From NCBI RefSeq assembly GCF_015265435.1, contig NZ_JABJWH010000016.1, positions 1-64,000 on the forward strand: a DNA stretch of 64,000 bases, read 5' to 3'. Position 1 is the first letter of the stretch. The number at the start of each line of letters is the position of its first letter. Shown here piece after piece: positions 41,281 through 52,785 of this stretch. The translations under genes were made by a program, and so were the position numbers. This DNA comes from Alloalcanivorax profundimaris (GTDB lineage: Bacteria > Pseudomonadota > Gammaproteobacteria > Pseudomonadales > Alcanivoracaceae). Below the pieces are notes generated by a model, which worked only from the letters and a program-made list of their open reading frames with translations, had not been told where the DNA came from and did no database searches.

Positions 41281-41757
41281 TCAGTGCTGGCGCAGGATGC
41301 GCTGCTTCTGGCGGTTCCAGTCGCGCTCGCGTTCGGTGGCGCGCTTGTCGTGCTTCTGCTTGCCCTTGGCCAGGGCGATGTCCAGCTTCACCAGGCCGCG
41401 TTTCCAGTGCAGGTTTACCGGCACGCAGGTGAAGCCCTGCTTTTGCACGCCGCTGAACACCTTGGCCAGCTCCTTGCGGTGCAGCAGCAGCTTGCGGCTG
41501 CGCTGGGGGTCCGGCACGAAGTGGGTGCTGGCGGTGGGCAGGGGCTCGAAGCGGGCGCCGAACAGGAACGCCTCGCCATCCTTGAGCAGGATATAGGACT
41601 CCGTCAGGTTGGCCTTGCCGGCGCGCAGGGACTTGACCTCCCAGCCCTCCAGCGCCAGACCGGCCTCGAAGAATTCTTCCAGATGATAGTCGAAGCGCGC
41701 CTTGCGGTTCTGCGCGATGGCGTTCGGCGTCGACTTTTGCTTTTTCGCTTTGCCCAT
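41281..41757 (-). CDS. smpB: SsrA-binding protein SmpB
   Basis: This 158-residue RNA-binding protein delivers tmRNA to stalled ribosomes. It shows [39 protein letters not shown]-type [25 protein letters not shown] and the basic tail needed for trans-translation. The start at 41757 (MGKAKK) is typical. It is divergent from the NSS transporter gene. Confidence 0.96.
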   Translation of the reverse strand: MGKAKKQKSTPNAIAQNRKARFDYHLEEFFEAGLALEGWEVKSLRAGKANLTESYILLKDGEAFLFGARFEPLPTASTHFVPDPQRSRKLLLHRKELAKVFSGVQKQGFTCVPVNLHWKRGLVKLDIALAKGKQKHDKRATERERDWNRQKQRILRQH

Positions 41758-41898
41758 GGGGCGGCGATTATAGAGAGTGCCCGCGGTTCTGGCGAGGGGC
41801 GCGGCCCGCTTCGGTGGGTGAGCGTTCACGCACTGTCTCTTGAGGGGCCCCGGGAAAATCAAGACAATGGCCGCACTGCGTCGAGGGGTTGATAGCCG

Positions 41899-43308
41899 AT
41901 GAGCGAAGAGAACAAGCCGGTCCACGGCATGTGGGCCAGCCGGTGGGTGTTTATTCTTGCCGCCACCGGGTCCGCCGTGGGCCTGGGCAATATCTGGCGG
42001 TTTCCGTACATCACCGGTGAGTACGGCGGCGGCGCCTTCGTGGTGCTGTATCTGATCTGCATCGCTCTGATGGGCGTGCCGATCATGATCGCCGAGGTGC
42101 TGCTGGGCCGCCGGGGCGGCCTCAGCCCGATTCACTCCATGGGCCGGCTGGCCGAGCAGAGCAAGGTGAGCCGGCGCTGGAAGGGCATCGGTTACCTGGG
42201 CGCGCTGGCCGGCTTTCTGATTCTGTCGTTCTATTCCGTGGTCGCCAGCTGGGCGCTGATCTACGTCTGGGAGGCGGTCACCGGCATGTTCCAGGGGCTC
42301 ACCGCGGTGCAGTCCCAGGGTAACTTCGAGGCCATGCAGGCCAATCCCTGGCTGATGATGGGCTCGCACACCGCCTTCATGCTGCTGACCATGGGCGTGG
42401 TGGCCCTGGGCGTGAAGCGCGGCCTGGAGCGGGCGGTGGAAGTGCTGATGCCGGTGCTGTTTCTGCTGCTGGTGGTGCTGATCGGCTATGCCGCCACCAC
42501 GCCGGGCTTCGTCGAGGGCGTCAGTTTCCTGTTCGCGTTCGACTTTTCCAAGCTCTCCGGCGAGGCGGTGATCATCGCCCTGGGCCAGGCGTTCTTCACC
42601 CTGAGCCTGGGCATGGGCGCGATCATGGCCTATGGCGCCTACATGCCCCGGGAGATCAAGGACAAGAAGACCGGCCGCTCCCGGCCGGTGTCGATCGTGT
42701 CCTCGGTGGCGATCATCGCCGTGCTCGACACCCTGGTGGCCCTGGGCGCCGGCCTGGCCATGTTCCCGTTGCTGTTCACCGGCGGGCTGGAGCCGGCCCA
42801 GGGGCCGGGCATGATGTTCGTGACGCTGCCGCTGGCCTTCGGCCAGATGCCCGGCGGCATTCTGTTCGGCAGCCTGTTCTTCGTGCTGGTGGTGTGCGCC
42901 GCCTGGAGTTCCTCCATTTCCCTGGGCGAGCCGATGGTGGCCTGGCTGGTGGAGCGCGGCCACAAGCGTGGCGTCGCCGCCTCCATGGTGGGGTTGGCGG
43001 CCTGGGTGCTGGGCATCGGTTCGGTACTGTCGTTCAACCTGTGGAAGGACGACACCTTCCTGATGGGCACCTTCTTCGACAACATCGAATTCCTGTCCAC
43101 CAGTATCCTGCTGCCGCTGGGCGGCCTGCTGATCGCCGTGTTCACCGGTTGGGTGATGAAGGAGACCCAGGCGCGCAAGGAGCTGGCGATGAAGAGCTTC
43201 CCGCTGTACCTGGTGTGGCGGGCGCTGGTGCGGGTGTTCTCGCCGCTGGCGGTGATCGCCCTGATTCTCTACTCGATCTGGTCCGCGGTCGGAGGTGGCG
43301 GTGGCTGA
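41899..43308 (+). CDS. sodium-dependent transporter (NSS/SNF family)
   Basis: This 469-residue inner-membrane symporter has about 11-12 segments. The NSS sodium-site motif [25 protein letters not shown] is at the N-terminus and [10 protein letters not shown] lies in segment 8. Bacterial members take up amino acids with sodium. It occupies the place between smpB and rnfH where ratA is found in related genomes. The start of rnfH overlaps its stop by 8 nt, so the two are co-translated. Confidence 0.9.
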   Translation: MSEENKPVHGMWASRWVFILAATGSAVGLGNIWRFPYITGEYGGGAFVVLYLICIALMGVPIMIAEVLLGRRGGLSPIHSMGRLAEQSKVSRRWKGIGYLGALAGFLILSFYSVVASWALIYVWEAVTGMFQGLTAVQSQGNFEAMQANPWLMMGSHTAFMLLTMGVVALGVKRGLERAVEVLMPVLFLLLVVLIGYAATTPGFVEGVSFLFAFDFSKLSGEAVIIALGQAFFTLSLGMGAIMAYGAYMPREIKDKKTGRSRPVSIVSSVAIIAVLDTLVALGAGLAMFPLLFTGGLEPAQGPGMMFVTLPLAFGQMPGGILFGSLFFVLVVCAAWSSSISLGEPMVAWLVERGHKRGVAASMVGLAAWVLGIGSVLSFNLWKDDTFLMGTFFDNIEFLSTSILLPLGGLLIAVFTGWVMKETQARKELAMKSFPLYLVWRALVRVFSPLAVIALILYSIWSAVGGGGG

Positions 43309-43591
43309 GTCGATCCGCGTGGAGGTGGTCTACGCGCTGCCGGACAAGCAGCGCCTGATCGCCCTGGACGTGGCGCCGGGCACCACCATGCTGGACGCGG
43401 CGCGCCAGTCCGGCATCGCCGGGCAGTTCGAGGGGCTGGAGCTGGAGAAGATGCCGATGGGCATTTTCGGCAAGGCGGAGCCGGATCCGGCCCGCCGCGT
43501 GCTGGCGGCGGGGGAGCGGGTGGAAATCTACCGGCCGCTCAAGGTGGACCCCAAGGCCGCCCGGCGGGCCCGGGCGGAGCGTTCTCGCTAG
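43301..43591 (+). CDS. rnfH: RnfH family ubiquitin-fold protein
   Basis: This 96-residue beta-grasp protein has [28 protein letters not shown] and [17 protein letters not shown], all diagnostic of RnfH/YfjF. The GTG at 43301 is chosen because GGAGG ends 5 nt upstream; GTG 43295 is inside that site. It is convergent with bamE, 18 bp apart. Cellular role is poorly defined; in other bacteria it is encoded with the RatA toxin-like protein, absent here. Confidence 0.88.
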   Translation: MAESIRVEVVYALPDKQRLIALDVAPGTTMLDAARQSGIAGQFEGLELEKMPMGIFGKAEPDPARRVLAAGERVEIYRPLKVDPKAARRARAERSR

Positions 43592-43609
43592 CAGGGCCTG
43601 GCGGCGCCT

Positions 43610-44104
43610 TCAGCCGTCGCGGGGCTGGGGAACGGAGGTGGCGTCCGGGGTGCTCTGGGTGCCCGGTTCCGGGGCCGGATCGCTGAGCGGCTCCTGCTCC
43701 ACCACATCGCCTTCGCGGCGGTCCTCGGCGCGCTGTTCCAGTTCCCGGTCCCGGCGGCCGGAGGTGCGTTCGCGGACGTTGGCGACCACTTCGCCCCGGT
43801 AATGGCTGTACTGGCCGTTCTGGAAGAACACCACGATGTCCTGTTCCACGGTGTCGGCCTTGCCCGGCTGGTAGTGCAGCAGGTAGTACCAGGTGTCCGG
43901 GGTGAACGGGTCGGTGAGGGTCGGCGGGCCCAGCACGAAGCGCACCTGTTCCGGGCTCATGCCCGGTTCCAGTTCGGCCAGCATGTCCTCGGTCACCACG
44001 TTGCCCTGGGGGATGTCGATACGGTACACCCCGGGGAATCGCAGGGAGCTGCAGCCGGTGAGAAGACCGGCGAGTAACAGGGATAGGAGAAAGGTCCTTG
44101 GCAT
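43610..44104 (-). CDS. bamE: outer-membrane assembly lipoprotein BamE (OmlA/SmpA)
   Basis: This 164-residue lipoprotein of the BAM complex inserts outer-membrane proteins. The lipobox LLTGC places the lipidated cysteine near residue 18. The SmpA/OmlA domain runs to about 100 (VYRIDIPQGNVVTEDMLAELEPGMS, then TWYYLLHYQPG). The C-terminal 60 residues are an acidic, proline-rich, low-complexity tail that E. coli BamE lacks. An in-frame ATG at 44122 is an alternative start. It is divergent from fur. Confidence 0.9.
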   Translation of the reverse strand: MPRTFLLSLLLAGLLTGCSSLRFPGVYRIDIPQGNVVTEDMLAELEPGMSPEQVRFVLGPPTLTDPFTPDTWYYLLHYQPGKADTVEQDIVVFFQNGQYSHYRGEVVANVRERTSGRRDRELEQRAEDRREGDVVEQEPLSDPAPEPGTQSTPDATSVPQPRDG

Positions 44105-44213
44105 GATGTTTCGACTTGGCATAATGTCCGGGCGATAATACAGACTTGTTGAAGGGGAACAAGGTTCCTCACGGAATCAGGAATCCCCGCTGGCGGCATA
44201 CGGAGCAATTGTT

Positions 44214-44624
44214 TTGGATAATCAGGATCTTAGAAAAGCAGGCTTGAAGGTCACCCTGCCGCGGATGAAAATCCTGCAGCAGCTGGAATCGTCAAGCGAG
44301 CGGCATCTCAGCGCCGAGGACATCTACAAATCGCTGATGGATGCCGGCGAGGACGTGGGCCTGGCCACCGTCTACCGGGTACTGACCCAGTTCGAGCAGG
44401 CCGGCATCGTGCTGCGCCACAACTTCGAGGGCGGTTCCGCGGTGTTCGAGCTGGCCGACGAGGACCATCACGACCACATGGTGTGCATGGAAACCGGGGA
44501 GGTGATCGAGTTCGTCGACGAGGAAATCGAGGAGCGTCAGCATCGCATCGCCGAGGAGCACGGCTATGAGATCGTCGACCACTCCCTGGTCCTTTACGTG
44601 AAACCCAAGGGCGGCAAGAAGTAG
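44214..44624 (+). CDS. fur: ferric uptake regulator Fur
   Basis: This 136-residue iron-dependent repressor has an N-terminal winged helix (LRKAGLKVTLPRMKILQQLE to TVYRVLTQFEQAGIV) and a C-terminal dimerisation/metal domain (EDHHDHMVC, HSLVLYVK). The start is TTG at 44214 with CGGAG 8 nt upstream. It shares a divergent promoter region with bamE (GATAAT -10-like box near 44133), the usual arrangement. Only one cysteine (C91-type in MVC) is seen, as in Pseudomonas Fur. Confidence 0.95.
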   Translation: MDNQDLRKAGLKVTLPRMKILQQLESSSERHLSAEDIYKSLMDAGEDVGLATVYRVLTQFEQAGIVLRHNFEGGSAVFELADEDHHDHMVCMETGEVIEFVDEEIEERQHRIAEEHGYEIVDHSLVLYVKPKGGKK

Positions 44625-44686
44625 GCCGCCGACCCCGCCAGCCTGCGCCGTGGCGGCCGCCGCGGCGCGCCGCCAGCTTTCCGAAC

Positions 44687-44721
44687 CCCCGCCCGGGCCG
44701 CCGCGAGGCGCCCGGGCGGGG
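44687..44721. terminator. bidirectional hairpin between fur and recN
   Basis: A perfect 12-bp stem (CCCCGCCCGGGC 44687-44698 with 44710-44721) lies in the convergent gap. No T-run is present, but the position suggests a shared terminator. Confidence 0.6.
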
Positions 44722-44726
44722 TGCGT

Positions 44727-46397
44727 TCAGGCGACCCGCTGGCCCTTGTCGAGCATCTCCCGGGCGTGGGCCAGGGTGGATTCGGTGATTTCCACCCCGC
44801 CCAGCATGCGCGCCACTTCCTCCACCCGGGCGGTTTCTTCCAGGGGTTGGATGCGGGTACGGGTGGTGTCCTTGCTTTGCAGCTTGTGCACCTGCCAGTG
44901 CTGGTGGCCCTGGGCGGCCACCTGGGGCTGGTGGGTAATGCACAGCACCTGGGCGTGGCCGCCCAGCTCGCGCAGCAGGCGGCCGACGATCTCGGCGACG
45001 CCGCCGCCCACGCCCACGTCCACCTCGTCGAACACCAGGCTGGGCACGGTCAGGTTGCGCGCGCAGATCACCTGGATCGCCAGGCTCACCCGGGACAGCT
45101 CGCCGCCGGAGGCCACCTTGGCCAGCGGCCGGGGCGGCTGGCCCGGGTTGGCGGAGAAGCGGAACTCCACTTCCTCGAGCCCGTCCGGGCCCGGCTTGCC
45201 TTCCTCCACCGCCGCCTCCAGGCGGGCGGCTTTCATGCCCAGGGCCTTGAGTTGCTTCTGCACCTCCCGGGTCAGGGCGCCGGCGGCGTCCCGGCGGCGC
45301 CGGCCCAGGGCCTGGGCCTGTTCCATGTAGGCATCGCGGGCGGTCCGCTCGGCGGCGGCCAGGGCTTCCAGGTGCTCGTCGAAGTGCTCCAGGGTGTCCG
45401 CTTCCTCGGCCAGGCGCCGGTGGTGCTCCACCAGCTCCTCCGGGCGCAGGCGGTGCTTGCGGGCCAGGGTGTAGGCCTGGCCGAGCCGCTCCTCCACCTG
45501 GTTGAGCCGCTCCGGGTCCAGATCCAGTTTTTCCAGGTAGTGGCGCAGGTCCTCGGCGGCGGCCTCCACCTGCAGGCGGGCGGATTCCACGGTGTCGAAT
45601 ACCCCGGCCAGGCCGTCGTCGCTGGCGCGGGCTTCCTCCACCCAGTGGCTGACCTGGCCCAGGTGATCGTTGACGGTGCCGTCCTCGCCGTCGTAGAGGG
45701 CGGTGACCGCCTGCTGGCACAGGCGGATCAGGGCGTCCGCGTTGCCCAGACGTTGTTGTTCCTGCTCCAGCTCCGGCAGTTCGCCCTCGGCCAGATCCAG
45801 GGCGTCCAGCTCCTCGAGCTGGAAGCGCAGCAGTTCCTGGCGTTCGGTCTGCTCGCGGGCGCTGGCCAGGGCGTCGTCGTGGGCGCGCCGGGCGGCCTGC
45901 CAGTCGCGCCAGCGTTCGCGGACGGTGGTGGCCAGTTCGCCGGCCTCGGCCAGGTTGTCGAGCAGAGCGCGGTGGGTGTCCTTGCGCAGCAGGGCCTGGT
46001 GCTCGTGCTGGCTGTGGATGCTGATCAGGTGCTCGCCCAGGTCGCGCACCTCGGTGAGCGGCGTGGGGGTGCCGTTGATGTAGGCCCGGGAGCGGCCGTC
46101 GGCGCGCACCGTGCGGCGCAGCAGGCACTCGTCGCCGTCATCCAGCTCGCGCTCGGCGAGCCAGGCGCGGGCCGTCGGGTTGTCCCCCAGGTGGAAGGTG
46201 GCCAGCACCTCGGCCCGTTCGCAGCCGGGGCGCACCACGGCGCTGTCCGCCCGTTCCCCCAGGGTCAGCGACAGGGCGTCGATGAGCACCGACTTGCCGG
46301 CGCCGGTCTCGCCGCTGATCACGGTGAGGCCCGCCTCCGGTTCCAGCTCCAGCTGGTCCACGGTGGCGAAGTGGCGAACACTGAGATGGGTCAGCAT
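44727..46397 (-). CDS. recN: DNA repair protein RecN
   Basis: This 556-residue SMC-like ATPase acts in double-strand-break repair. Walker A is GETGAGKS near residue 30. A long coiled-coil middle (about 150-360) follows, then the signature LASGGELSRVSLAIQ-like SGGELSRVSLA, Walker B VFDEVDVGVGG and VLCITHQPQVAA. Length is standard. It is convergent with fur and divergent from hrcA. Confidence 0.96.
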   Translation of the reverse strand: MLTHLSVRHFATVDQLELEPEAGLTVISGETGAGKSVLIDALSLTLGERADSAVVRPGCERAEVLATFHLGDNPTARAWLAERELDDGDECLLRRTVRADGRSRAYINGTPTPLTEVRDLGEHLISIHSQHEHQALLRKDTHRALLDNLAEAGELATTVRERWRDWQAARRAHDDALASAREQTERQELLRFQLEELDALDLAEGELPELEQEQQRLGNADALIRLCQQAVTALYDGEDGTVNDHLGQVSHWVEEARASDDGLAGVFDTVESARLQVEAAAEDLRHYLEKLDLDPERLNQVEERLGQAYTLARKHRLRPEELVEHHRRLAEEADTLEHFDEHLEALAAAERTARDAYMEQAQALGRRRRDAAGALTREVQKQLKALGMKAARLEAAVEEGKPGPDGLEEVEFRFSANPGQPPRPLAKVASGGELSRVSLAIQVICARNLTVPSLVFDEVDVGVGGGVAEIVGRLLRELGGHAQVLCITHQPQVAAQGHQHWQVHKLQSKDTTRTRIQPLEETARVEEVARMLGGVEITESTLAHAREMLDKGQRVA

Positions 46398-46555
46398 GGA
46401 CTGTCCTTCTGGCCAGTAGTTGTTGGGATGTTAGGGTATTCCCGCCGCCAGTGTAAGCCCCCGCCGGCGGAGCACTGGACGGCGGCGCCGGCGGACACGG
46501 AAAATGCGTGGCGGGAATCAGGCTATACTGAGTCGTCTTCCTTGGTATTTGAAGT

Positions 46556-47605
46556 ATGTCCAAGCTGGAACTGAACGAGCGCAAGCAAAGGTTGTTGATG
46601 ACCCTGGTGGAGCGCCATATCCGCCACGGGCAGCCCGTGGGCTCCAAGACCCTGGCCGCCGGCAGCGGCCTGAGCGTGAGCCCGGCGACGATCCGCAACA
46701 TCATGGCGGAGCTGGAGGAAATGGGTTTGCTGGCCAGCCCGCACACCTCCGCCGGCCGGGTGCCCACGGAGCTGGGGTACCGCCTCTACGTGGACACCCT
46801 GCTGGCCTCCAGCACCATGGAGCGGCCGGACAACGCCCGTTTGCGCGAGGAGCTGCGCCGCATGCTGGCGCCGGACCAGTCGCCCCAGGCGCTGGTCTCC
46901 CAGGCCTCGCGGACCCTGGCGGAACTGACCCGCATGGCCGGCCTGGTGGCGGTGCCGCGCCGCCAGGTCACCACCCTGCGCCAGGTGGAGTTCCTGCCGT
47001 TGTCCGGGCAGCGGGTGCTGGTGGTGCTGGTGGTGAACCGCTCCGAGGTGCAGAACCGCATCATCCAGACCAGCCGGGAATACGACGAGGTGGAGTTGCG
47101 CCAGGCCGCCAACTACATCAACCAGACCTACGCCGGCTGCGACCTGGACGGCATCTGCGAGGGGCTGCTCAGCACCATGGAGGCGGACCGCGCCCAGCTC
47201 GACCGGATGATGCAGACCACCCTGGACGTGGCCGGCAAGGCGCTGCGCCCGGAGCGGGAGGACTCGGATTACGTGGTGTCCGGCGAGTCCAACCTGATCG
47301 ACAGCGCCGAGCTGGACAGCATCGACAAGCTGCGCGACCTGTTCGACGCCTTCAACCGCAAGCGCGACATCCTGCACCTGCTGGAGCGCAGCATGAAGGC
47401 GGACGGCGTGCAGATCTTCATCGGCCGGGAGTCCGGCTACCAGCCGTTCGAGGAGTATTCCCTGGTGTCCGCGCCCTACCGGGTGGACAACGGGCCCATG
47501 GGGGTGCTGGCGGTGGTCGGCCCCACCCGCATGGACTACGAAAAGGTGATTCCCACCGTGGACATCACCGCGCGCATCCTCTCCGCCGCGCTTACCCAAC
47601 TCTGA
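46556..47605 (+). CDS. hrcA: heat-inducible transcription repressor HrcA
   Basis: This 349-residue repressor has an N-terminal winged helix (LNERKQRLLMTLVERHI, then SVSPATIRNIMAELEEMGLL) and the HrcA dimerisation and inserted domains. HrcA classically binds CIRCE (TTAGCACTC-N9-GAGTGCTAA), but no CIRCE copy is visible in the 250 bp before grpE or before dnaK. A TATACT -10 box lies about 27 nt upstream, giving a short leader. Its presence here distinguishes the locus from Pseudomonas, which lacks the gene. Confidence 0.95.
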   Translation: MSKLELNERKQRLLMTLVERHIRHGQPVGSKTLAAGSGLSVSPATIRNIMAELEEMGLLASPHTSAGRVPTELGYRLYVDTLLASSTMERPDNARLREELRRMLAPDQSPQALVSQASRTLAELTRMAGLVAVPRRQVTTLRQVEFLPLSGQRVLVVLVVNRSEVQNRIIQTSREYDEVELRQAANYINQTYAGCDLDGICEGLLSTMEADRAQLDRMMQTTLDVAGKALRPEREDSDYVVSGESNLIDSAELDSIDKLRDLFDAFNRKRDILHLLERSMKADGVQIFIGRESGYQPFEEYSLVSAPYRVDNGPMGVLAVVGPTRMDYEKVIPTVDITARILSAALTQL

Positions 47606-47622
47606 AGGCGGTTAAGAGTTAA

Positions 47623-47772
47623 CAGTGAACAGTTAACAGCGAAAGCCCGTGTGCCGCCGGCTCCGGGGCCTGCCGGAGGGCGGAGTGCCCTCGCAGCCGG
47701 CGCGGGCACGGCCTTGACGAGGCATCACGCTCGCCCGCGCACTATTAACTATTCACTGTTAACTGTTCACTG
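47623..47772. repeat. inverted-repeat element between hrcA and grpE
   Basis: A perfect 17-bp inverted repeat (CAGTGAACAGTTAACAG at 47623-47639, complement at 47756-47772) encloses about 116 bp of GC-rich sequence with further imperfect hairpins. The GTTAAC/GTGAAC words also repeat directly within each arm. It resembles a small palindromic mobile repeat (MITE-like). Confidence 0.75.
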
Positions 47773-47786
47773 CCTCCTCTTCTTCC

Positions 47787-47814
47787 CTTGAATCCCGCCG
47801 TGCCGTTCCCATAT
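47787..47814 (+). promoter_or_regulatory. sigma-32 heat-shock promoter of grpE
   Basis: CTTGAA (47787-47792), a 15-bp spacer and CCCATAT (47108-type box at 47808-47814) match the heat-shock consensus. The start codon is about 42 nt downstream. Confidence 0.75.
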
Positions 47815-47855
47815 CTTTGCCCGCTTTCCCAGAATTCGGGATGTGTGGAGTGGAT

Positions 47856-48437
47856 ATGAGCGAACAGGACAAACAACAGCCGGCCGACGAGGCCGAAATC
47901 AACGACGGCGCCCGCCCCGAGGCGGACGCCGGACAGGAGGCGTCCGGGCAGCAGGACGGCGGCGTCGAGGCGGAGCTGGCGGAAACCCGCGACCGGCTCG
48001 CCCGGGTGGAGAAAGCCCTGGCCGAGGCCGACCTGCGTTCCCAGGCGGAGATCCAGAACGTGCGTCGCCGCGCCGAACGGGACGTGGAAAGCGCCCACAA
48101 GTTCGCGCTGGAGAAGTTCGCCGCCGACGTGCTTACCGTGGCGGACAGCCTGGAACGGGGCCTGGCCACGCTGGATCCCGAGGACGAGGCGCTCAAGCCC
48201 GCCCGCGAGGGGCTGGAACTCACCCTCAAGGTGCTGCTTGATGTGTTCGCCAAGTACAACCTCGAGCAGATCGACCCGCAGGGCCAGCCCTTCAATCCGG
48301 AGCACCACGAGGCGATGACCATGGTGCCGGCGCCCAACGCCGAGCCCAACACCGTGATCGAGGTGCTGGAGAAGGGTTACCAGCTCAATGGCCGCCTGAT
48401 CCGCCCGGCCCGGGTAGTGGTCAGCAAGGCCGAATAA
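47856..48437 (+). CDS. grpE: nucleotide exchange factor GrpE
   Basis: This 193-residue DnaK co-chaperone has an acidic disordered N-terminus, a long helical coiled coil ([21 protein letters not shown], then [20 protein letters not shown]) and a C-terminal beta domain with [12 protein letters not shown] and the closing [14 protein letters not shown] lies just before the ATG at 47856. It is driven by its own sigma-32 promoter and followed 120 bp later by dnaK with another. Confidence 0.96.
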   Translation: MSEQDKQQPADEAEINDGARPEADAGQEASGQQDGGVEAELAETRDRLARVEKALAEADLRSQAEIQNVRRRAERDVESAHKFALEKFAADVLTVADSLERGLATLDPEDEALKPAREGLELTLKVLLDVFAKYNLEQIDPQGQPFNPEHHEAMTMVPAPNAEPNTVIEVLEKGYQLNGRLIRPARVVVSKAE

Positions 48438-48453
48438 GGCGCCCCGCGCCTCT

Positions 48454-48482
48454 CTTGAAAAGCGCAAGCCAGCCGCCATATA
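48454..48482 (+). promoter_or_regulatory. sigma-32 heat-shock promoter of dnaK
   Basis: CTTGAAA at 48454-48460, a 13-bp spacer and CGCCATATA at 48474-48482 match the heat-shock consensus closely. The dnaK start is 76 nt downstream. Confidence 0.78.
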
Positions 48483-48557
48483 GGTGGCAAGTCAATAAGG
48501 TTCAGCTGTCCGGACGGCCTGATGGGGTTCGGACCGTGTGAAGGAGAATGGAACGTT

Positions 48558-50486
<1,929 letters not shown>

Positions 50487-50525
50487 GCCGTCCGCTCGCG
50501 GACGTCCAATTCGCACCAGAGCAAC

Positions 50526-50545
50526 GCCGGGCCCCAGGGCCCGGC
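50526..50545 (+). terminator. hairpin between dnaK and dnaJ
   Basis: GCCGGGCCC-CAG-GGCCCGGC forms a strong hairpin followed by only a weak T-rich stretch. It may lower dnaJ expression relative to dnaK. Confidence 0.5.
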
Positions 50546-50573
50546 GTCTTAGCTTGAGTCGAACGGATCGAAT

Positions 50574-51698
50574 ATGTCCAAACGCGATTATTACGACGTG
50601 CTGGGGGTGGCCAAGGACGCCAGCCAGCAGGATCTGAAAAAAGCCTATCGCCGCCTGGCGATGAAGTACCATCCGGACCGCAACCCGGATGACCAGGAGG
50701 CGGTGGCCAAGTTCAAGGAGGCAAAGGAAGCCTACGGAGTGCTCGGCGACGAGCAGAAACGCGCCGCCTACGATCAGTTCGGCCATGCCGGCGTCAACGG
50801 CCAGGGTGGCTTCGGCGGCGGTGGCGCCGGCGGTTTCGGCGGTGGCGGTTTCGGCGATATTTTCGGGGACATCTTTGGCGATATCTTCGGTGGCGGGCGG
50901 CGTGGTCCGGCCCGTGGCGCCGACCTGCGCTACACCCTGGAGCTGAGCCTGGAACAGGCGGTGCGCGGCTGCGAGGAAAAAATCCGCGTGCCCAGCTGGG
51001 ACACCTGCGAGGTGTGCGAGGGCAGCGGTGCCCAGGCCGGCGAGCAGCCGGTCACCTGCCCGACCTGCAACGGCATGGGCCAGGTGCGCATGCAGCAGGG
51101 CTTCTTCACGGTGCAGCAGGCCTGCCCCACCTGCCACGGCGAAGGCCGGGTGGTGGAAAACCCGTGCGGCAACTGCGGCGGCCAGGGCCGGGTGCAGAAC
51201 ACCCGCACCCTGTCGGTGAAGATTCCCGCCGGCGTCGACACCGGCGACCGCATCCGCCTGGCCGGCAAGGGCGAGGCGGGCATGAACGGGGCGCCCCCCG
51301 GGGATCTGTACGTGCAGGTGGCGGTGCGCGAGCACGACATCTTCAAGCGCGACGGCGAAAACCTGCACGTGGACGTGCCGCTGAGTTTCGTGGACGCGGC
51401 CCTGGGCGGCGAGCTGGAAGTGCCCACCCTGAACGGCCAGGTTAAATTGAAGGTGCCGCCGGAGACGCAGACCGGCAAACTGTTCCGGCTGCGGGGCAAG
51501 GGCGTTACCCCGGTACGCGGCGGCCCGCCCGGCGACCTGCTCTGCAAGGTGGTCGTGGAGACCCCGGTCAAGCTGTCCGGCGAACAGAAAGAGCTGCTGC
51601 GTGATTTCCAGGATTCCCTGGAGAAGGGCGGTGAGCGCCACAACCCCCGCCGTACCAGCTGGTTCGAGGGCGTGAAGCGCTTCTTCGACGGGCTGTAA
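50574..51698 (+). CDS. dnaJ: chaperone protein DnaJ
   Basis: This 374-residue J-protein has a J domain ([20 protein letters not shown], then the HPD motif in [10 protein letters not shown]), a Gly/Phe-rich stretch (about 75-110), four CxxCxGxG zinc repeats ([32 protein letters not shown]) and the C-terminal peptide-binding domains. All hallmarks are intact. Confidence 0.97.
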   Translation: MSKRDYYDVLGVAKDASQQDLKKAYRRLAMKYHPDRNPDDQEAVAKFKEAKEAYGVLGDEQKRAAYDQFGHAGVNGQGGFGGGGAGGFGGGGFGDIFGDIFGDIFGGGRRGPARGADLRYTLELSLEQAVRGCEEKIRVPSWDTCEVCEGSGAQAGEQPVTCPTCNGMGQVRMQQGFFTVQQACPTCHGEGRVVENPCGNCGGQGRVQNTRTLSVKIPAGVDTGDRIRLAGKGEAGMNGAPPGDLYVQVAVREHDIFKRDGENLHVDVPLSFVDAALGGELEVPTLNGQVKLKVPPETQTGKLFRLRGKGVTPVRGGPPGDLLCKVVVETPVKLSGEQKELLRDFQDSLEKGGERHNPRRTSWFEGVKRFFDGL

Positions 51699-52553
<855 letters not shown>

Positions 52554-52574
52554 GCGGCGATCCGGGCGCGCGGC

Positions 52575-52603
52575 GTGACAGCGTGACCGATACGTCCTAA
52601 AAT
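52575..52603 (+). promoter_or_regulatory. sigma-70 promoter of carAB
   Basis: GTGACA (52575-52580), a 17-bp spacer and TAAAAT (52598-52603) form a good vegetative promoter. Transcription would start near 52610, giving a leader of about 170 nt before the carA start at 52782. Confidence 0.6.
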
Positions 52604-52617
52604 GGCGCCTGCCCAAG

Positions 52618-52785
52618 ATGGGCGAGCGGGTGGCCGAGTGAAAAATGGGCTGTTGGCCCAAAAGCGCGTTTTCTGAAAGCGAGGTGGAGGAATCCATCTC
52701 GCTTTTTTGCGAACCCCTTACGGGGTGGCGCGTGGCCCCCGCCACCGATCTCCACAAGTCCCTATCCGCCAGGAGGTTGCGTTGA
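52618..52785 (+). other. carA leader with short upstream frames
   Basis: After the promoter a 7-codon frame (MGERVAE, 52618-52641) is followed by a 46-codon frame at 52645-52785 whose stop TGA overlaps the carA TTG start (TTGA). Small hairpins GCCC-AAGAT-GGGC and TGGGC-TGTTG-GCCCA precede the terminator at 52678. Neither frame has a strong ribosome site, so translation is uncertain. Confidence 0.4.
52678..52708 (+). terminator. intrinsic terminator in the carA leader (putative attenuator)
   Basis: An 11-bp stem (AGCGAGGTGGA with TCCATCTCGCT, one G-T pair) closes a GGAA tetraloop and ends in six T. It lies downstream of the carA promoter and 74 nt before the carA start, so it can attenuate carAB as well as end dapB transcripts. 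Confidence 0.85.

Noticed and set aside
52621-52705. tRNA-Ser-like GGTGGCCGAGTG sequence before carA
   Set aside because: No acceptor stem, anticodon arm or T-loop can be formed; it is part of the carA leader.
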